Shown: piece by piece, positions 25,084-38,997 of the stretch
How the letters are laid out: each line of letters starts with the position of its first letter
How positions within the stretch are numbered: the first letter of the stretch is position 1
Made by a program: the position numbers and the translations under genes
Source: Mesorhabditis belari
Lineage: Eukaryota; Nematoda; Chromadorea; Rhabditida; Rhabditidae
Direction of reading: 5' to 3'
DNA: 64,000 nt
Assembly: GCA_958450365.1 (NCBI GenBank)
Contig: CAUEEP010000860.1
Location: 186,001-250,000, forward strand
Notes under the pieces: generated by a model
Databases searched by the model: none
What the model was told of the DNA's origin: nothing
The model's input: only the letters and a program-made list of their open reading frames with translations

Positions 25084-26512
25084 TCAAACGTTCCCAGGGT
25101 GAAAAATCTCGATCCAATACCCGTCTGGATCCTAAATTGCAACTTTTTACAAGAAAAAAATATTTCCAACCTGAATAAAAGCAAGTCCTTTCATTCGACC
25201 ATCGTTTGGCTTTTTGATGAATTTGACGCCAAGCTTCTCAAAGCGCTCACATGCCTCATCAACATTAGGAACCACAATTCCAATATGACCTAGAAAAGCA
25301 AACAAATTCTTAGAGATAATGAACACCTTACCATAACCGCGGGGATCTTTGTTTCCGTTGTGGTAGGAAAATTCTGGATCGTTTTCGGTGCCCCAATTAC
25401 TAGAAATTGAGGATACCCCTTTAATTGTAATATAAACTTCTAGACTTACTGTGTCAATTCAATTGTTGAATGAGTGCTAAGAGCAAAATAATGTCTTTCC
25501 TTGTCGTTTGATGGAATTTCATTTGCTTCCTAAATCTATTCCATTTGAAAATTGATACAAGAAGTTTTAACCTTGTAGCCCATGAAGAACAATGAGAATT
25601 CTCCATCTTGAAAATCCATTTGTTTCAACAGTCTAAAGAAAATAGTAGTCGGAGCCAAATAACAAAATCAACCTCATGCCAAGGACATTTGTGTAGAACG
25701 GTAAAGTTTTCCTTGGATCCTTGATACGCAGCATTGTTTGTTGAAAGTAGAAACCCTTTGTTTCTGCTGCTGGTTCATTGGTAAGTTCCGCTACCTAGAA
25801 ATAAAATAATCGTTTTAAAGCAATCAATAACCTACCTAGGTAAATAAATTTTAAAACTTTGACCGGTGCTATAGTAGTTGGGGCGCGAGGCAAAATTTTT
25901 TTCGCCAAATGAGCTGATTTTATGCCCCAGGGGTTTTTCCTATGCTGAATCGATGGGTGATGATTTCACATAACATTTCGCAACTTTAAAAAAATTTTGC
26001 AAGCAACACAATACTGAAAAGCCAATGTACTGGATTCTGGGATGAAGTGACCGAAAAGTACCAATTGTCTTGAGTCATGCCCTCGTTGACATTTTGTTGT
26101 TGTTACTTTTGTTGCTATTTGTTATAAACGTTGTTAAAAGTTACGAAATGTTGTGTGAAACCATCACCAATCAATGCAACATAGTCAAAAACCCCAGAAT
26201 CCAAAAAATCATACTCCTACCCGATGTCTGGGGTAAACTATGATTTCACAACAATCGTTGCGGTGTAGGCAGCTCAACCTCAAACACTTTCCGACACAAC
26301 AAAGCTTATAACTTCAAACAATTTAGGAATCTTCAGAAAAGTGTTATTGATTCTCTTTCTCTGGCGAGAAAGAAAACTTTTGAGACATTTAAGAAACACC
26401 GAAAAACCAAATGAGAAATAGAATTAACGTGCAATCATTATCTTAGAGCAGCTATTACCTCACTGGCGGTGATAGGTCCTTTGCGGGTGCGTTCTCCTCC
26501 GATTTCAGCCAT
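25084..26512 (-). CDS. GLO1: glyoxalase I (lactoylglutathione lyase)
   Basis: Converts the hemithioacetal of methylglyoxal and glutathione to S-D-lactoylglutathione in the cytosol. Seven exons give about 185 residues, the usual length of the animal enzyme. Exon 1 (26459-26512) is [18 protein letters not shown]. Then come [20 protein letters not shown], a segment with [60 protein letters not shown] and [19 protein letters not shown]. The four metal ligands known for the family are all present: Q in QQTML, E in IELTH, H in GHIGI and E in WIEIF. A TTTTAG about 38 nt before the ATG looks like a trans-splice acceptor. The upstream small gene ends about 180 bp before this start, in the same orientation, so the two could share a transcript. 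Confidence 0.95.
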
Positions 26513-26690
26513 TTTGCCGAAGAGTTACTCAGCCAATTGTAGACTTCTAAAAATACAAATGAGAACAGACCAACAACTCTGCCTGCGATAAGAGAAAGAT
26601 GGCGTAAACAATATTGCATAAAAGAGAAAGAGAATATTGATTCGTTTTTCGCAATTCGGTTTGATGCAGTAAACAAGAAAATATCGGTAT

Positions 26691-27177
26691 TTATGAAAGA
26701 AAGAAAAAAGGGGCATAAATGGAATGAAACTGACGACTCCACTTCGAATCTGGATTCGTTTTTGCTTTTGCAAAAGCGTATCCACAAAGCAAAAAGACTC
26801 CGACTGTCACGATGTGTCCTCGCTAAAATGTAAAAAAAAATGCAGAAAAAAAAAATAAATTTACCCCTACAAATGCAAGCGTCTTGCCACCTCGAGGAAA
26901 TGTTAACTCGCTAACCTAAATTTGAAATGTATTTTGAAAATTTGTTTAATCGGCAAACTTAAATCTCTGTACTAAAAACATTAAAAACACTACCTAAACA
27001 AAAGGAAATTAGGTAAACTTAATGTAACCTTTTGCCCCTCTTTGTTATCTCATTGAACTAGAGAAAACCTCGCATTGGCTTTCTGTTAGACTTTGCAAAC
27101 ATAAAAAATACCTCTTGCCACTGTGGTTGACCGTCTCTGCCAGGTATAATCCGTGAGAGCCGTGTCGAAAGGCGCAT
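26691..27177 (-). CDS. small one-membrane-segment protein, probably mitochondrial
   Basis: Three exons (27112-27177, 26865-26915, 26691-26822) join in phase to encode 82 residues and end at TAA. The N-terminus, MRLSTRLSRIIPG, is rich in Arg and Ser without acidic residues, like a mitochondrial presequence. Exon 2 gives VSELTFPRGGKTLAFVG. Exon 3 has one hydrophobic segment, HIVTVGVFLLCGYAFA, followed by a Lys-rich stretch. Size and layout resemble accessory subunits of respiratory complexes, but I do not recognise the family. An alternative splice near 26741 into the TTTTAG upstream of glyoxalase would change the C-terminus. It sits immediately upstream of glyoxalase I in the same orientation. 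Confidence 0.6.
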
Positions 27178-27765
27178 ACAACTAAAAATAGACAGATTAC
27201 TTTTGATAAATCCACACGTGATCAAGGTCGAAATGAAAAGAAAAGGGAAAGCATATAAATTTTCGTTGCCAGTGTCGGGAAAATCTTTTTAGCAACGGCG
27301 GGCTACGGGCATCACGATGTGAGAGTGGCACCCTCACGAAAGATCGACCAGACCCCCTTTTCCCTTTTTGTCCCCTCTTCTCATTCTCACACAACGTCCC
27401 ACTTTTCCCTCAAATACACACGAATGGCTGGTTTTACTTGAGCAATTTCCCATTAAGTATGCAAAGTTAAAGCTTTCAAAATTGAGTTCCAAACCTATAT
27501 TGCTACGGAGACTTTGCGTAAAGTTGTTTTATGCAACATTTTGACTGAATATCTTGAGATTTGTGGAAATGGAAAATATTATGCAAAACCTCATGCCGTC
27601 ATAGTCTTACCTACCTAGATTCTTATCGATTTTTACTCCAAAGCACACGTTTTATTGCTTTTACGCCGCTTAGGTAATTTATCTTAATTGTTAGATTGTT
27701 TTCTCTTCCGTCATTCTTCAGTTTTTCAACCTAAAGTATTCATCGATTTTTTTTAGGCTGAAAAC

Positions 27766-30509
<2,744 letters not shown>

Positions 30510-30775
30510 ATGAACCAAAATTTGTATGGATTATTAAGTTTTTTTTATTAACCGGTGCTTTTAATTTTTAATTGTGAATGGTATGTAAAAGTTTGTGTAA
30601 TAAAGATTTCGAAGCGTTGTTTTGTATTGAGTTTGACGTGATGCATTGACAATATTGATATTTAAAGGATAAAAAATTAAAAAGAAGCTCGGATAAAGCG
30701 TGGGAAAGTTATCGTTGTCCTTTCAAGGTTTTTCATTTGATTTTTTAGAAGAAATACGCAAATTTTTTTGTTTAG

Positions 30776-32250
30776 ATGGGCTACCTAGAAACAAAGGATT
30801 GGACAACTGTATCTTTTGAAGGTAGGCCAGGTTAACTGTTTTGTGAAGTTTGGGGTTTAGTGGGACGAAAGACCTTACGCGAGTGGCGAGAAGACCAATC
30901 AAGGAGAAGCGAAGAGGTTTTTGAAATTTACAATAAACCAAATTGGTATTAACTTTAGGTTGTCGAGCTTTGGGAACATGTGTTGAGTAGAAGTCCTTCA
31001 TCACTGGGAGATGAAGTTTGGATGATTTACGAGCAGGTTGTTAAATTTAAAGCAATATGAGTTTAACAGTGCGTAGTTTAGGTCTGCATAGCGGCATTGG
31101 ATTGTGCTAGATACGATCTAGCCATGGAATGCATTCAGGTAACTTATCACCGATTTGATTTAAGTTGATCATTCTTTTTAGGAATTGGATAAGCGTTTTC
31201 CTCGAAGTAATCGCGTACTCAAGCTTCAGGCAATGCGATATGAAGCTCTTGAACAGTCGGTTTTATCAAACATTTATCGAGGAGTTTAAATGTTGACCGA
31301 TCTATTTTAACATGTTAAACTTTTAATTTATTAATGACATTTTTTAGATATTCAAGCGCCGTTTCATTGTATGACAAATTACTTGAAGCGGACTCTACAA
31401 ATAATGTTTGTGGCTTGAAGTCTAAAATTATTACTTGATTTTTTCAGTCGTATCGAAAGCGCAAAGTGAGTATTTTGATGGCCCAAGGCAAACGTTTGGA
31501 TGCAATTAAAGAACTAAATGAATACCTGAAAGTAAGTTTGTAAAGCTTTGGTATTGAAACATTTTTTTACTTCTTTAGATTTACATAAATGACTCCGAGG
31601 CCTGGTTACAACTCAGCGAGTTGTTTTTGTTGGAATCAGATTTCTCAAAAGCCGCTCATTGTTTGGAAGAATGTCTCTTGGCAGCAGTTGGTTTTCTTTA
31701 AAACACTTTACAAAAATATTAGTTATTTTGGCTGGTGACAAAATTAATTTAGCGACAAAGCCTTTTGGGTTGCGTGAATGTACTTTATATTTTAGCCACT
31801 CAATGCGCTGTATTTGAGAAGATTGGCTGATATTCGCTACACACAAGGAGGACAAGATAACGTTGAAATTGCAAAGAGTTATTATGAACAGGTATTTTTG
31901 AGCCTTCTTATAGTATAGTATGTATCGATTTTAGGCCTATAAGCTGAATCCTGAAGATGTTCGTTCTCAATATGGGTTGTTATTGGTAAATAACCTTTTT
32001 TTGCATGTCAATTTCGAATTCTTTTAGTGTGCCACTCAACTTGCTCAAGGCAAAATTAGCGCGGAGAAGAAAAAGGAGCTCTCGTCTTCGGGAGCTGCAA
32101 TTGCTGAGAAAATAGCTGAACAGTTAGTTTGAAACATTTTAGATATAACGTTAGGGATTTAGTTACGACGAACTCACCGGCATCAACCCAGAAGCTCCAC
32201 AACTTGCTGATTTGGTTCGCACGATTGGGAAACAAGTTGGAACAAAATAA
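30776..32250 (+). CDS. emc-2: ER membrane protein complex subunit 2 (EMC2), TPR protein
   Basis: Cytosolic scaffold subunit of the EMC, the ER insertase for tail-anchored and multipass proteins. The ATG follows TTTGTTTAG directly. After a short exon (MGYLETKDWTTVSFE) comes TLREWREDQSRRSEE, the match to the REWREE motif of animal EMC2, followed by ELWEHVLSRSPSSLGDEVWM and MIYEQVCIAALDCARYDLAM. Tetratricopeptide repeats follow: SAVSLYDKLLEADSTN, KRLDAIKELNEYLKIY, EAWLQLSELFLLESDFSKAA, LNALYLRRLADIRYTQGG and IAKSYYEQAYKLNPEDVRSQ. The protein is about 290 residues, the family's normal length. An AATAAA follows the stop at about 32309. The gene lies between alh-6 and a dynactin-like gene on the same strand. 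Confidence 0.93.
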
Positions 32251-32411
32251 ATTATGTCAAATTGTGGTTTTGGATTTCTTCATTGTTTTTTCTTTGTGTT
32301 CTTTTGTGAATAAATTTTTGATGACCACGTGATCTTATTATTATCCGAGTTTCGGTCTTGAATTTTGAAAACGGTTGAAAAGCTAAACTTTCATTGAATC
32401 TTGTGCTTTAG

Positions 32412-33295
32412 ATGGATGGACTAGAGGAGCGTCTATCGGAAGTCGAACGAGTGCTGGGAATATCCGAACTTTCTGAGGTATGTGCTTGGTAATTGAAATA
32501 GAATCAAGTTGCAAAACGAACAAGGCCTATTTGGATTCTTGTAACCGTTTTATTTTAAATCTATTGATAAATATCAATTTTGTATAGGTTAATGCTGCGG
32601 ATCTCGATGTTGAATCTCTGCGAAATTCCCTGCTCTCGAAAGGATGCTCACAAGTGTTCAAGATAAAAATGGAAGATCTCCAGAAGTTGAAATCCACAAT
32701 GACAGAGGTATATCTTTTTCGGCACTAACGTTTAGGCAAAGCTTCAATGAACATTATAAAGTCTTTGACTTTAACGAACGACATAAGACAAATTAACATT
32801 TTACAATCAATGTGTCTTGTTTTAGCCGAATATGAAACCTTTGGATGAAAAATTGAATACTGTACAATTCTGTGAAGACTTGATAAGGAAACGTATTGAT
32901 TTACTTGAAGAATGGGATGCTAATATCCAGGTTGGAATTTTCAATCTGAGTTCGATTTATCGTAATTCTTTTTAGCCTGTACTAGACTCTGAAGCAATTC
33001 CTACATCGGAACAACACTCTGCCGCTCTTGATGGGATTGAAAAGGATTTGAATGAATCGCTGGCAACATATCAGAGGTATATTTAATTTCATCAGAAAGC
33101 GTATACTTTTCTCATGTTTAAACATTTAGAGAAGTTCTGGAATTGATGATTTTCTACGAAGATTTCAAAAAGCTCATGAATACATTGAATCAAAGAGTAA
33201 GTTTCTATTAATTAATTTTTGTTTACTTTTTAAATTAGGTTGAGACTTTGAACTCAAAAGTGCGAAACCTTGAGAAGAAAAAAGAAGCGGTCTAA
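32412..33295 (+). CDS. dynactin subunit 3 (p24)-like coiled-coil protein
   Basis: Six short exons encode about 175 residues. Features are an N-terminal heptad segment (MDGLEERLSEVERVLGIS), a middle part with SLLSKGCSQVFKIKMEDLQK and FCEDLIRKRIDLLEEWDANI, the block VLDSEAIPTSEQHSAALDGI, and a C-terminal coiled coil (MIFYEDFKKLMNTLNQRVET). Length, all-helical character and the LDSE-I-PEH-like block agree with DCTN3/p24, part of the dynactin shoulder that links dynein to cargo. Similarity is weak, so this remains a family-level inference. The ATG directly follows TGCTTTAG, about 100 bp after the EMC2 polyadenylation signal, the usual spacing for a downstream operon gene in nematodes. Confidence 0.6.
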
Positions 33296-33446
33296 TATCG
33301 GTCGGATCTCAAATTTTCAATGTGCATGTATTTATTTATGCCTATAAATTTATTTATACAGAATCAAACGCGACTAGGCTTAAAAGATATCGAGTGTGGA
33401 AAACATGCATATATACAGACTAAAATTGAAGCACGAATTTGTTCGA

Positions 33447-36400
33447 TTATGGTTTGATTAGACCAAGATTTTTGGCTTCTTTAGTTGCCCATTCCAAAAT
33501 CTCCGTTTCGCTTTCCAAAACTGGGGAATCGTCTTCCCCACAGACAGCATCAATATAAAAAGAGCCTAAATTTTTTGATCGACTTTTAAGCTTTTTGGAC
33601 TTACGTTGAGCGGTTAATACGTCAAAGTCATCCTCAGACACGTCATCATCACTATCACCTAAATTTAAATGTAATGTGGAACCAGTTTTTGTAGTTAAAC
33701 TGTTAAATGGCGTTACTTAAAAGTATGAATGAGCTAAATTTAGAGATTTGTTATACAAAACATGCGCATGCGGTTTGGGATTTTACCCAATTTTTCGCAT
33801 TTTTCAAAGGAGAACTCTGACGACATGCTTTTTGACATCAAATGACTGTTGCGCGATGCTGAGAATGAAATTAATCACAAATTCTATGGGGAAAACAAAT
33901 CTTGATGATAAGTGAGATTCTCACCTAGACTATAGCTACTGGTGGCGGATTGAGAATTGGCCATGCCGACGAGAGCCGAATAATCGCTGAAATCAATGGC
34001 AACGCGACTGCCGCGCACTCTCAATTCTCCCGTTTCGGCGACCGTTCCTCCTACAACGATGGTGATTGTTGAAAAGCCGGTAGTTGACGGAAATGCTTTG
34101 ATGATTTCTTGAATCGAATTGCTCGTGATCTGAAATTTCTTCAGAAATCCTTCTTTGCACGATCCTTACCAAAATACTGCCAGACAGATCAAGATGTTTC
34201 AGCTTTTGTGCTTTCTTCACGTGAACTACCCCGTCATCGCATAGGTAAACACAATTGCGCATCTGTTTTTAGAAAATGCATACTCAAATGATAATTGATA
34301 CCTGAATCAACTCTAGCTTGGTGCATTTTGAACAGAGATCGGCGAGCACTGGTGAGCGGACAGCGGCAAGTGAGGAGAGATCGATCTGGAATGAAGTGCG
34401 TAACATGGCGATGAAGCGATTCATGGCTTCTCTACAGTTCCTCATTTTCACCTGTTCCAGCTCTCGGAGATTTGCAATTTTTCTCAAGCCATCTGTTGAA
34501 ATCGATTGATCAGAGCCTGAGTTTGCGAGTGAAACACATCGAAGCCCTTTTGCGTTTTCGACAAGATGCCCGATTAGCTTGTCGCAAACAAGCGGATTGT
34601 AATCGAATCTGAAATTTGAATTAGAGTGACTAAAGTGTGAATAAGCTTTCTAAAAGGTGGATAAATTGGAAAGCTATCGTAATCCCCCTTTCAGATTTTG
34701 TTCGTTATCGTACTTATTTTGACCTCATTTGACGGGAATCAAACTGGGAATGGAATGAGATCGAAATTAAGTAGAATAGACAATATTGGAAGGAAAGAAT
34801 ACGGTAACTTTCCAAATTATTCACTTTTTAGAAAACGCATTATTGGAACAGGATGTCTCTCAATTTGAATATTTGTCAAGGCTTAAAGAATGATTTCTGT
34901 ACATATTTGTCAAATATTTGCATTTATTTCTACGGTAACCTTTCCATTTTTTTTATTAACTCACGCAATCTCGACGAGACCCGTGATGCGTGAAAGATGA
35001 GAAAGCCCACTGCTCGACAGTTCCTTGAACCCATCCCCGCATAAAGTTATCGCTTGCAAATCTGACATCGTACGCGAGATCATGCTGAAAACAATACTGT
35101 TACTGGTGAATGTTAATCATTCAGTACCTAATGCAACTATCGGTAATCCTGTAGCAGTCATTGAGTCGGAGCTCTTTGAGTTGACTCGAATTTGTGCACA
35201 AATCCTCGATGGCCATTTCGTCGACTCGTGTGCATCCATCCAAGTACAACTGATAGCAAGGGTAATAAATAATAAAGAAGTAAAGGAACAGATTTAAGGG
35301 GATTGAAGGGGATTGAACCCTCGATCTTTCCGGGCAATTGCTCTAACCACTGAGCTATTCGGTGCCCTAACTTGTCAAGAGGAAGAAGGAAAGACAAGGG
35401 GGAGAAAAAAGAAAGACACATTGTTTTTCAAAACCTGTTCAAGGCGGTGTCCAAACAGACGAAAACATCGACCACGAATCCTTCGACAGCCGCGGAAATC
35501 TACGAATCTTAGATTCTTCGCTGATCCCTGAAAGACTTGGATTTGCGATAAATTTCCATGAATCTAGTTGCAGTTGAGCATAGATTTGGTAGTAAAGGTC
35601 TACGCCCTAGTACTTGATTTGATATTAGTTTCAGATACAGTAATCCCAATTGGATACTGTCACTGGCAGAACTATTAGAGTTGGCTTAGGCTTAGGCTTA
35701 ATAATTAGTATTTAGTAATTAAAAGTAATAAAAAAAGTAATTGCCAATTCAAAGTACAGCCATTCCAATTCTCACTCACCCGAACGAGGAACCAGATGTG
35801 TTTATCAGTGATCGAGCTCATTTCCCGGAAAGCGATCTTCTCGAGTCCGGTCAACGTGTCGCCGAGTTCAGCGAAAGCTTGCCAACTCGCCGAGACACCC
35901 GACAGATCGAGCTGTAGCATTTGTTTCAAAATTCACTGCATCCCTTAACACTTACACTTTTGAGATTCGGGCACATCTCGGCAATCACCGTGAGTGCTCG
36001 ATCGTCGAGCAGATGCACAACACCGGAAAGATCCACGCTTTTCAGGTGAGCTCCACCACGTCTGTACAATAGAAAACTTTGATTTTCAGAGATTTTATCT
36101 ATTGGAATCTATTTAATGAAATTTTTACCTCAAAATTGCTTTCAGATGCGAGGTGAGAAGCGGATTTTGTTTAGTGAAGCCCCGTCCTCGGCCATCCGTT
36201 TCCCGGGAAAACGGTAACGAGTTGATGTGGGTCCATGACTGAAAATTTTGGATTTAAAAAATGTACTCAAATATGAAATTCGATTTTAAAAATTACAGTA
36301 CTTTCACCGAAGCCTCCATCCACTTTTTATTGAGACGCTCGAGTCGAATCGTTTCCGTAATCGGCAAAAAGGCGATCACTCGTTCCAGGATTTTTGGCGG

Positions 36401-37559
36401 CAACAAATCCACATTCAAAGCGCTTCCCTGTGACAATTTCTTTAATATTTTTTGTTCTTTTGTTCAATGTCTTTTCTAACCTCGTATCCACTGGTGCTCA
36501 TTTGGGAAGAAAGCGATTGAGTTGACGAGGCTCGAGAGAGTCGAGATTCGTCTTTATCGTCGCTCAACACCACTCCTTTTCCTCCTTTCTTTTTTGAGGC
36601 ATACTGAAAAAGTGATTTGGTATTGTAAATTGTAAATTGCTACCGTATTAACAAATTTACATTTAACTGCAAAAATTGACACATCTGGTACATTTGAATC
36701 TTCTACATTATTATATCCACTCACCGAAGTGATTTTCATGATCTGATCGTAGAACTTTAGCTCCTCATCAGGGGCCGCTTTTGCCTTTTCTGCTTCTTCG
36801 GGTTTTCTAGAAAAATGAATTGTTTTTCTTTTTTGAATCTTGGATCAAACTTGAACGTAATGACTGCGGTGCCACAATTTTTCACAGTTTTCGTCAGAGT
36901 CGCAAATGGGGAGGATTTCTTGGGTTCTTCCCGGGGTAATGAACAGTGCACGACCTAGGTATTTGAGTTAATTCTTGGATTTTTCAAACTTCTGAATAAC
37001 TAGATTTCTTTTAATGGATCTATATTGAAACACAACTTCTTTGAACTCACTTTTCCGTATTTTGAGAAAAACGACTGCAGTTGCGACGCGGTGACACGCG
37101 GAGAGATATTCGTTACGATGATTCGCCGATCATCTTTTTGAGATGCTTGAAATGAAAGCACCGCGTCGAAAGCTAAATGCAAATGTTTTCAAGAATTTTC
37201 AGCCCTTTCGTGAAAGTAATTTTGCCAACTGACCATCATTTGTCTCATCATTATCAAAAGCCTGTCCATCGGCCAAAAGCATAGGCAAAAGACGGCGATA
37301 TTTCATGAACTCGGCCGCACTGTGAGACCACGTTCTTCTGAAATTCTTGATTACGTCAGTTTTTTTACGAGATTCGTTGGATTACCTGAGCTTTCCAATA
37401 CTGAAAAAACGAGCCCGTGTGACAAAAGTTTGAAATGCCTCGGTGAGATCGTTGAGTCCACGACTTTCAAGGTTTTGCCCGTGTAATCGACGCAATGTTT
37501 TGAAATTCTAAAAGTCACCCGAGTTACAAATCTGCACTTACAATTTTTATTCGTTTCAT
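33447..37559 (-). CDS. RRM, F-box and leucine-rich-repeat protein
   Basis: A large multi-exon minus-strand gene. The start at 37559 encodes MKRIKI, followed by LNDLTEAFQTFVTRARFFS and SHSAAEFMKYRRLLPMLLAD. An RNA-recognition-like fold then appears: RRIIVTNISPRVTASQLQSF and FSKYGKVSS, with SSPFATLTKTVKNCGTAVIT as its second half. After a Ser-rich linker (SRLSRASSTQSLSSQMSTSG) comes an F-box, LLPPKILERVIAFLPITETI. Leucine-rich repeats follow, including HLKSVDLSGVVHLLDDRALT, LDLSGVSASWQAFAELGDTL and LEKIAFREMSSITDKHIWFL, then an acidic C-terminal tail (MSEDDFDVLTAQRKSKK) ending at 33447. F-box/LRR proteins are substrate receptors of SCF ubiquitin ligases; the added RRM suggests RNA or ribonucleoprotein targets, which is inference. 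I do not recognise a named orthologue. Confidence 0.8.
35303..35370 (-). pseudogene. tRNA-like sequence / tRNA pseudogene
   Basis: The reverse complement reads CACCGAATAGCTCAGTGGTT, GAGC and then CGAGGGTTCAATCCCCTTC. This gives a good A box (TAGCTCAGTGG), a B box (GGTTCAATCCC), a closable D arm (GCTC/GAGC) and a T arm. The acceptor ends (GGGCACC against CAATCCC) do not pair, and the anticodon stem is broken by an apparent deletion. It lies in an intron of the F-box gene. It is a decayed tRNA or a tRNA-derived insertion, not a functional gene. Confidence 0.7.
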
Positions 37560-37789
37560 TTTAGGCACCTTGCCGCTGTTTCCATATTTCTCTTTATTGT
37601 ATCTTTTAAACTGTTTTTGTTTAGCTGTCACAAAACGAAACACATTAGTTTTGTGTATAGCTGTCTATTTTTAGCTGTCGCTCTCCGTCAATAACCGGTG
37701 ACAAGAAGGAAGCCAAAGGATAGGCACAGCAGCAAATGCAAGGTTAGTCAGATGCTCATTTTACATGTTTTATATTACATAAACTCAGG

Positions 37790-38411
37790 AATGAGACACC
37801 TCGTTGAAAATTAAAGCCACCGAGGACACCCTTAGACACGTCGCTCGGAATCACGTCAACAACAAGCACTACAGCTTAGCCTGCAGAAAGTTTCGGTTGT
37901 CTTATTTTCATTTATTTATATTATATTTATATATATATTCACTTATTTTTAGTTCCACGTGGCAATAGGCTTGCGTGATCGGGCCGGGAAAACGGCACAG
38001 AAACACGTAGTCACCGCACACGACAACACGCAATGGTCTGTAGCGATTGCCAATCGAGCTTATGTTCTGTTTTTAGCTGGTTATATGTGGCTTGTGTTTA
38101 GATTCATCTTTCCCCGAGGAGTATCGCGCAGCGATGGTCCGATGCTTTTTGGGCTTCAAGGAATAAATTCAAAAGTGGAAGCCGATCAGCCGAGTTATTA
38201 AGTAATTTATCTTTTACCAGGAGCTCGCGTTGATTTTCTCGATGTTTTTGGAGCAAAGGAAAACAATGCACGTTCTTTCACCGATAGAAGCGATTCGTTG
38301 TCGTCTCCCTCATCAACAACCACAACGCCGTCTGCAGGAAAAAGAAATAAGAACTCGACTCTGACTTTTACTGAATCATGTATGTTTTGCGGTTTTGGTT
38401 TATGGTTTTGC
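37790..38411 (+). CDS. unrecognised gene with a Ser/Thr-rich C-terminus (partial model)
   Basis: Two exons join well. The segment after GTGTTTAG (about 38101) encodes IHLSPRSIAQRWSDAFWASR and NKFKSGSRSAELL, ending at a GTAATT donor. The exon after TTTTACCAG (38220) continues in phase as ARVDFLDVFGAKENNARSFT, then a Ser/Thr tract and KRNKNSTLTFTES. Splicing onward into GCGCAG at 38409 gives a stop at once. Upstream, in-frame segments FHVAIGLRDRAGKTAQKHVV and a preceding Gln/Leu-rich exon are plausible. Further plus-strand coding-like pieces at 38470-38886 are unplaced. I do not recognise the family; boundaries are approximate. Confidence 0.4.
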
Positions 38412-38997
38412 GCAGATTGAATATTGCCTGGAGATCAATCGTATTTTAAGAAAATCTGGGCCCGGTTTTGGAAAAATCTTAAAATTCATGGAACGTACGT
38501 GTGGTGGTTTCCCGGCTGGTCCTTTAGCACCGAATAACTTCTCGCCAGGTAGGCGAAAAGAGCTCCGTGGGTCCATTTTGAGTTGTTTTCAAGTTTTTGA
38601 TCCCATTAGAGTCAAGGACAAACCGTGATGACCATCGGCCGTAATGTGTTCCATTTTTTCAATAGTGTACGTGTGGCAATCAGTACGGCACTTCATAACG
38701 ACCGTTACCATAGGAATCTCTCGTGAAGTACCCCAAGTCGAACTGGAATGCATATTTGAACGCTACAAAGAAGAAAATAATAACTTTATTCAATCAACAT
38801 ATCGGCGAGAACAGGACAACAAAACTGTCTTTTCCCAATGGAATAAAATAGGACAGAAGCCCTTAGCAGAAGGCGACAAAACTTAAATGGCTAGACTCAC
38901 TCAAAACCGGATATCTTAATGTCAGGAAAAAAAGGCAAAAATACACGTGTAAACAAAAAACAAGTCAAAATTAAATATTTTGAAAACCGGTCACGTT

